Assembly: GCA_002478145.1 (NCBI GenBank)
Contig: DLMI01000071.1
Location: 14,175-30,837, forward strand
Length of the DNA stretch: 16,663 nt
Source of the DNA: Acidobacteria bacterium UBA7540
GTDB taxonomy: Bacteria > Acidobacteriota > Terriglobia > UBA7540
Reading direction: 5' to 3'
In this document: in pieces, positions 12,687-16,663 of the stretch
How the letters are laid out: every line of letters begins with the position of its first letter
Numbering within the stretch: position 1 is the stretch's first letter
Program-made: the position numbers and the translations under genes
The notes under the pieces: model-generated
What the model saw: only the letters and a program-made list of their open reading frames with translations
Database searches by the model: none
What the model was told of the DNA's origin: nothing

Positions 12687-14141
12687 ATGGTGGCAAAGCA
12701 GCAAACGAGACTGGACAGTTTTTTGCGGTTTCTTAGCTCGTTGGAGTGCGGTTTGGTTCTTCTGGGCTCACTAGGGACCGCAGTAATCATCGGGACGATG
12801 ATCCTGCAGCGGCCCATGGCGCGGGAAGGGCAAATCGAGCAGATTTATGCTCCGCAAACCGTCCGACTCTTGAACGCCCTAGGTTTATTCGATGTCTTTC
12901 ATGCCTGGTGGTTCATTCTGCTCCTGGGTTTGCTGGGAGCGAATATCACGCTCGCATCCCTGGAGCGTTTTCCCCAAGCCTGGCGGTTGTTCACCCGGCC
13001 ACACATGACGGCGGACGAGTGGTTCGTGCGCCAACTGCCGTTCCGCAAGGAGATACCGCTGGGATTCCATACGTCTGCTGAGGCGCTTTCCATCGCCAGC
13101 CAGAAACTTAGTGACCTGGGCTACCCGCCAAAGCCGAAAGTTTTGGAAAGGGGAACGCTTTATGTGGAGAAGCACCGGACAGCGCGCTTGGCGCCTTACG
13201 TCGTCCACGCCAGTCTGCTGATAATTTTCGCGGGCGCCATCGTTGACGGCCTGTGGGGTTTTAGGGGATACGTTAGCTTGATTCCCGGGGCACGGACCCA
13301 ATCGGTTGAACCCATGACGGCCCCGGGCGCACCGCGTCGGCTGGGTTTTACAGTGCGGTGCGACGGCGCGGGCATGGAAAAGTACCCCGACGGTTCGCCA
13401 AAGCAGTATTGGAGCCAATTGGTTGTGGAAGAGAACGGGCGCGAGGTCGCCCGAAAGAAAATCTTTGTGAACGAGCCCCTCACCTATAAGGGGGTACGGT
13501 TCTTCCAAGCGAGCTATGGTTCCGCTGGGACACCCCGCAAGTTGGTCTTCGAGGCCAGTTGGACTGATAAGGACGGAAACAAGTATCCTCCGCAGACATT
13601 TACCTTACGACCCGGAGAACTGGCCCGCCTCCACGATCAGGGTACGCAAGTGGAGTTGGCTGATTTCATCCCGGATTTCGTTTTGGAAGGGAACCAGATC
13701 GCCTCACGTTCGGACGAGCCTCGCAACCCAGCTCTCCAGTTGGCGGTGACGTTGCCAGGAGGGAAGCAGGCACGGGTGTGGATCTTTCCCAAGGCTCCTG
13801 ATATGGCGCCGCCCAACGAGTCAGGGATCAACTTTCAACTTCGGGACCTGGAAATGGAGTACATGACCGGGCTGCAAGTCGCGCACCAACCCGGCCAGAA
13901 CCTGATCTGGGGTGGGTGCCTGCTGCTGACGGCAGGGCTGATGATGGCCCTATATATGTCGCACGTGCGAATGTGGGGCGTGGTCGGACGCGACAGCAAG
14001 GGGCGGCCGGCACTCTTGCTTGGGGGACAACCCAGCAAATACCGTGAGAGCTTCGAAAGGCGTTTCAACGAATTGGCAGGCGAGCTGGAAGTGGCCCTCA
14101 GAACTTCGCAGCCTGAGATTACGCAAGCAATCCCGGCCTGA
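12687..14141 (+). CDS. resB: Cytochrome c biogenesis protein ResB (Ccs1)
   Basis: A 484-residue membrane protein of the System II cytochrome c maturation pathway, which with ResC/CcsA moves heme across the membrane and attaches it to apocytochromes. Four membrane segments are visible: about 21-40 (CGLVLLGSLGTAVIIGTMIL), 73-92 (AWWFILLLGLLGANITLASL), 171-191 (VVHASLLIIFAGAIVDGLWG) and 406-426 (IWGGCLLLTAGLMMALYMSH). A large extracytoplasmic domain lies between the third and fourth, with GVRFFQASYG typical of ResB. The length fits the family. The start at 12687 begins shortly before the first segment; GTG at 12690 has better spacing to GGGAG (12679-12683). The frame is open upstream to 12489 without homology. 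resC follows after 130 bases. Confidence 0.93.
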   Translation: MVAKQQTRLDSFLRFLSSLECGLVLLGSLGTAVIIGTMILQRPMAREGQIEQIYAPQTVRLLNALGLFDVFHAWWFILLLGLLGANITLASLERFPQAWRLFTRPHMTADEWFVRQLPFRKEIPLGFHTSAEALSIASQKLSDLGYPPKPKVLERGTLYVEKHRTARLAPYVVHASLLIIFAGAIVDGLWGFRGYVSLIPGARTQSVEPMTAPGAPRRLGFTVRCDGAGMEKYPDGSPKQYWSQLVVEENGREVARKKIFVNEPLTYKGVRFFQASYGSAGTPRKLVFEASWTDKDGNKYPPQTFTLRPGELARLHDQGTQVELADFIPDFVLEGNQIASRSDEPRNPALQLAVTLPGGKQARVWIFPKAPDMAPPNESGINFQLRDLEMEYMTGLQVAHQPGQNLIWGGCLLLTAGLMMALYMSHVRMWGVVGRDSKGRPALLLGGQPSKYRESFERRFNELAGELEVALRTSQPEITQAIPA

Positions 14142-14174
14142 GCTAGTGTGGTGTCCCGTAATTCGTTGGACGGT

Positions 14175-14224
14175 GTAGCGCCCCGACTCGTCGGGGCAGG
14201 TGCCGGCCTGAAGGCCGGCGCTAC
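14175..14224. repeat. Compound palindromic repeat between resB and ccsA
   Basis: Outer arms GTAGCGCC (14175-14182) and GGCGCTAC (14217-14224) enclose two hairpins: GCCCCGAC/GTCGGGGC (14180-14197) and GCCGGCCT/AGGCCGGC (14202-14219). The first hairpin matches the REP-like core at 3528-3545 except for one loop base. In RNA it could form a branched structure and set relative expression of the two genes. Confidence 0.8.
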
Positions 14225-14271
14225 GTCGCATGCAATTGGCGGGGTAAAGGTGCGGCAAGAGGAGACAAAGT

Positions 14272-15690
14272 ATGGCGAAAGTTCTTACCACACACGTCGA
14301 TGAACACCGGACCAGCAGCGTGGGAACCTGGATCCTTTTGACCGTCGGCGTGGCTTTGCTGGTAGTGATGGCAGTTTCCGTCCCGCACCTTATTGGGCGT
14401 TCCGGGTGGGCAACAGGTGAGAAGTTTCTTTATCTGGCACTTCTTGGATACTTGGGGGCCTCGGTTCTTTATGTTTTCTCATTGGCGGTCCGGCAGTCCA
14501 ACCTAGTGGCGGGCGCCGAGGCGCTGACGCGCGGCAGCCTCCTATTGCACACGGGGGCCATCGTGACCCGGTGGGTTACCTCCGGGCATCCCCCGCTGTC
14601 GAACATCTACGAGATGGTACTGGTTTTCTCCTGGGCGGTGGTGGTCCTGCAAGAGGTGGTGGAGTGGAAACTCGAAATCCCCTTCCTGGGCGCGATAACC
14701 CTACCCATTGCCACGCTGGCGCTGACTTTATTGCAGGTGCTACCGGGGGAGATAAGGCCGCTCGTTCCAGCGCTCCAGAGCACTTGGCTACAAATTCACG
14801 TTACGCTGGCGATGCTGAGCTACGCGGGCTTTACGATTTCTTTCGCCTTAGCCTTGTTGTACCTCATAAAGGACGGGGTCAGCGCACGCACTTTCCTTAG
14901 CTGGACTTCGGGACTGGTGGCGGCGATTTACGGCGCGATTGTCATCAGCTCGGTGGACAGCAACTTGGCCTTCCTGCTCCCTGCCTGGGATGCGGAGGCT
15001 CAGGAGAAGGTGATGCTGGCTCCCAAAGAACCGCTGATGGTTTCCATTCCGGTTCTGGGGTGGCCGTTTGTAATCGTCTTGGGGTTGGCGGCAGCGGTCC
15101 TGGTTATCAATGTCCTCGATTCGTTTGGTGAGAAGCCCGGCCGATGGGAGAACTGGGGCCGGCGGCTTTTCCTGGCTTCGGTCTTTGCTCAGGTCCTGGC
15201 TCTTGCGCTGTTCCTGCTGAAGGTCCACTCCGGGCCGTATTTTGTTCCCCAGGTGGGGCAGAGCTTTGGTGTTCATTTGGCTGCAAGCCCGTTCCTGCTG
15301 GCGGGGACTGTCTGCGCGCTGTTTGCCTCGCTCGCGTGGGAAGTGCTGAGCAGGAAATACGACACGATCGCGAATTTCTTGCCGCAACGGGACACTCTCG
15401 ACGGGTTAATCTATAGGACCGTTGCCATTTCTTTCCCTCTGCTAACCCTCATGATCATCGCCGGAGCCTACTGGGCGAACCGGACGTGGGGATCCTATTG
15501 GAGTTGGGACCCAAAGGAAGATTGGGCGCTCATCACTTGGCTGACCTACGCGGGTTATATACACATGCGGCTGACGCGTGGCTGGCGGGGGCGCCGCTCC
15601 GCCTACTTCGCGATTATCGGGTTCGGCATTGTGATGTTTACTTTCTTCGGCGTCACCTACCTGCTGCCAGGACTGCACGCCTACGCCTAA
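14272..15690 (+). CDS. ccsA: Cytochrome c biogenesis protein CcsA/ResC
   Basis: A 472-residue polytopic membrane protein, the heme-handling partner of ResB in System II cytochrome c maturation. The signature WWD-type motif WGSYWSWDPKEDW (406-418) is intact, as are histidines likely to ligate heme: His93, His176 and His431 lie in membrane-border positions (LLLHTGAIVTRW, LQIHVTLAML, YIHMRL). Many hydrophobic helices cover the rest. The ATG at 14272 has GAGGAG at good spacing. Together with resB it forms an operon-like pair, interrupted only by a palindromic repeat. No ResA-type thioredoxin, CcdA or cytochrome c gene is visible in the window. Confidence 0.95.
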   Translation: MAKVLTTHVDEHRTSSVGTWILLTVGVALLVVMAVSVPHLIGRSGWATGEKFLYLALLGYLGASVLYVFSLAVRQSNLVAGAEALTRGSLLLHTGAIVTRWVTSGHPPLSNIYEMVLVFSWAVVVLQEVVEWKLEIPFLGAITLPIATLALTLLQVLPGEIRPLVPALQSTWLQIHVTLAMLSYAGFTISFALALLYLIKDGVSARTFLSWTSGLVAAIYGAIVISSVDSNLAFLLPAWDAEAQEKVMLAPKEPLMVSIPVLGWPFVIVLGLAAAVLVINVLDSFGEKPGRWENWGRRLFLASVFAQVLALALFLLKVHSGPYFVPQVGQSFGVHLAASPFLLAGTVCALFASLAWEVLSRKYDTIANFLPQRDTLDGLIYRTVAISFPLLTLMIIAGAYWANRTWGSYWSWDPKEDWALITWLTYAGYIHMRLTRGWRGRRSAYFAIIGFGIVMFTFFGVTYLLPGLHAYA

Positions 15691-15884
15691 CAGGCGGCAC
15701 ACCGACAGGACGCTGTCGAGTGACGGCGAGGGAATTCGATAATGAAGGGCGAGTTGCGAATTGGACTTACGGCGGGTTTCCTGACTGTCGCACTTTCAAA
15801 ATAGTCGCTTTTTTTCAACGCGATGAGCAGCCCGAAGCCTACTTCAGACATCCTGAACCCAGGAATTTTGGAATCAGCACTTGT

Positions 15885-16382
15885 ATGAGCACAGTTCAAA
15901 GAGTCCCGCCGAAGCAAAATCAGTTGGATGAGATGCTCCGCAAACACTTAAGCTTTGAGATCAACAGATTTCGAATTGCTGCTTCGATGTGGGGCAAGCC
16001 AAGGTACGGTAAGGTGGCTGATGCGATGATCCGGGAATCGTGCTTGATCCACATGCGACTGCTACTCGATTTCTTTTACCCGCGCATTGACCCGACGAAG
16101 AAGAGCAAATTTGAAGACGTGTTTGTAACCGATTACCTGCCGGACAAGACGCAATTACGTAAGGAATTCCAAAACCTCCTTGCGAAACCGTCATGGCTTC
16201 AAGGTTATCGTGACCGGCTAGACTGGCGGCTTGCGCACCTGACTGTGAAGAGGATGGATTTTGAAAAGAACCCTGTGTGGCGGCCGGAAAAACAGTTCGA
16301 GCATCTGGAGCGTCTAATTTCCGAGTTCATATCCGCCCTGCCTGAGAAGACGCGTGCGCTGTTCAATCCACACCAACAATAA
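15885..16382 (+). CDS. Hypothetical protein
   Basis: I do not recognise this protein. It has 165 residues and is mainly helical: LDEMLRKHLSFEINRFRIAA, then a Trp/Arg-rich middle (MRLLLDFFYPRIDPTKKSKF) and a C-terminal helix pair around WRLAHLTVKRMDFEKN and LERLISEFISALPEK. There are no membrane segments, metal-binding clusters or known catalytic motifs. Conserved-looking polar residues in the helices (Glu, Arg, His in RESCLIHMRLLLDF) are reminiscent of nucleic-acid-targeting HEPN-like helices, but this is too weak to claim. The start is uncertain: the frame is open upstream, with GTG at 15720 possible. The region just before 15885 is AT-richer and looks non-coding. Confidence 0.55.
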   Translation: MSTVQRVPPKQNQLDEMLRKHLSFEINRFRIAASMWGKPRYGKVADAMIRESCLIHMRLLLDFFYPRIDPTKKSKFEDVFVTDYLPDKTQLRKEFQNLLAKPSWLQGYRDRLDWRLAHLTVKRMDFEKNPVWRPEKQFEHLERLISEFISALPEKTRALFNPHQQ

Positions 16383-16663
16383 GACCTCGATCTACAGAGA
16401 ATGAGCACTTCTGTTCAATGCGGCCAGGGCCGACCGCGTTGTACAAAGGACCCTTTGTGAAACGTGGCTCCGCGCCAACGCTGGACACGGCTGATGAGGC
16501 GGACAGTGTACACATTCTCGACGAGACTGAACGAGAGTTTCAAGGCCATCCATGGCCTGGATTTCTCACCACGTTTGGACGCTCTTAGGGGGCTGCCGGA
16601 AGGGCGGGGCTTCAGCCCCGCCGAAATCGCGGCTCCTGCCCTCTGTTGGTCCCGTGCCCCGCG
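16383..16663. other. Right-edge intergenic region
   Basis: 281 bases without a recognisable gene. It contains the small hairpin ACAAAG/CTTTGT (near 16442-16457) and the GC palindrome at 16603-16622. It could belong to a gene or repeat that continues beyond the window. Confidence 0.35.
16603..16622. repeat. GC palindrome near the right edge
   Basis: Arms GGCGGGGCT (16603-16611) and AGCCCCGCC (16614-16622) around TC, a 9-bp stem. The loop-closing bases resemble those of the second hairpin at 14202-14219. It may be a further dispersed repeat or part of a terminator, though no T-run follows. Confidence 0.6.

Noticed and set aside
14848..15387. Minus-strand frame of 179 codons
   Set aside because: Antisense to ccsA, whose membrane helices and WWD motif are unmistakable.
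15486..15884. Upstream extension of the last gene into ccsA
   Set aside because: The first part is an out-of-frame shadow of the CcsA C-terminus and the rest lacks protein-like pattern; ATG 15885 was preferred.

Overview
The window is a GC-rich bacterial chromosome segment, most likely from an Acidobacteriota (Terriglobia-type) genome. That is an inference from three things: a PspC protein carrying an N-terminal zinc ribbon, a MutS2 with a derived Smr motif, and abundant degenerate heptamer repeats and GC palindromes between genes. No rRNA, tRNA or CRISPR array was recognised.

Layout. The left edge holds the N-terminus of a minus-strand membrane sensor (440 to 1, cut off by the window). Next on the plus strand come a zinc-ribbon/PspC protein (659-991), a family S13 D-Ala-D-Ala carboxypeptidase (PBP4 type, 1124-2773), a LOG-family protein (2955-3527) and an unrecognised membrane protein (3612-4286). 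The latter converges, across a large inverted pair of heptamer arrays, on a minus-strand radical SAM enzyme (5624-4551). A HigB/HigA-type toxin-antitoxin operon follows (5868-6909) with a near-consensus sigma-70 promoter and a 16-bp palindromic operator, then a small DUF1871-like gene (6980-7255) and a solitary minus-strand HigA-like regulator (7810-7487). The region 7811-8724 has no convincing gene. It holds a 275-bp MITE-like element with 18/19-bp terminal inverted repeats, heptamer arrays and an AT-rich segment of unknown role. mutS2 (8725-11133) comes next, followed by two minus-strand regulators: a stand-alone receiver (11710-11303) and a Fis-type DNA-binding protein (12331-12029). Divergent from these, behind a sigma-54-like promoter, are the System II cytochrome c maturation genes resB (12687-14141) and resC/ccsA (14272-15690). 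The window ends with an unrecognised protein (15885-16382) and repeat-bearing intergenic DNA.

How the genes relate. ResB and ResC/CcsA form one heme export and ligation machine. The Fis-like and receiver genes next to them may be a split redox-type regulator, which is speculative. The toxin-antitoxin module looks autoregulated. The most unusual feature is non-coding. At least eight unrelated heptanucleotide repeat families fill five of the intergenic regions, three of them as inverted array pairs, and they supply stop codons or possibly a start codon to adjacent genes. They resemble in form the STRR heptamers known from cyanobacteria. REP-like GC palindromes and a MITE add to this repeat load.
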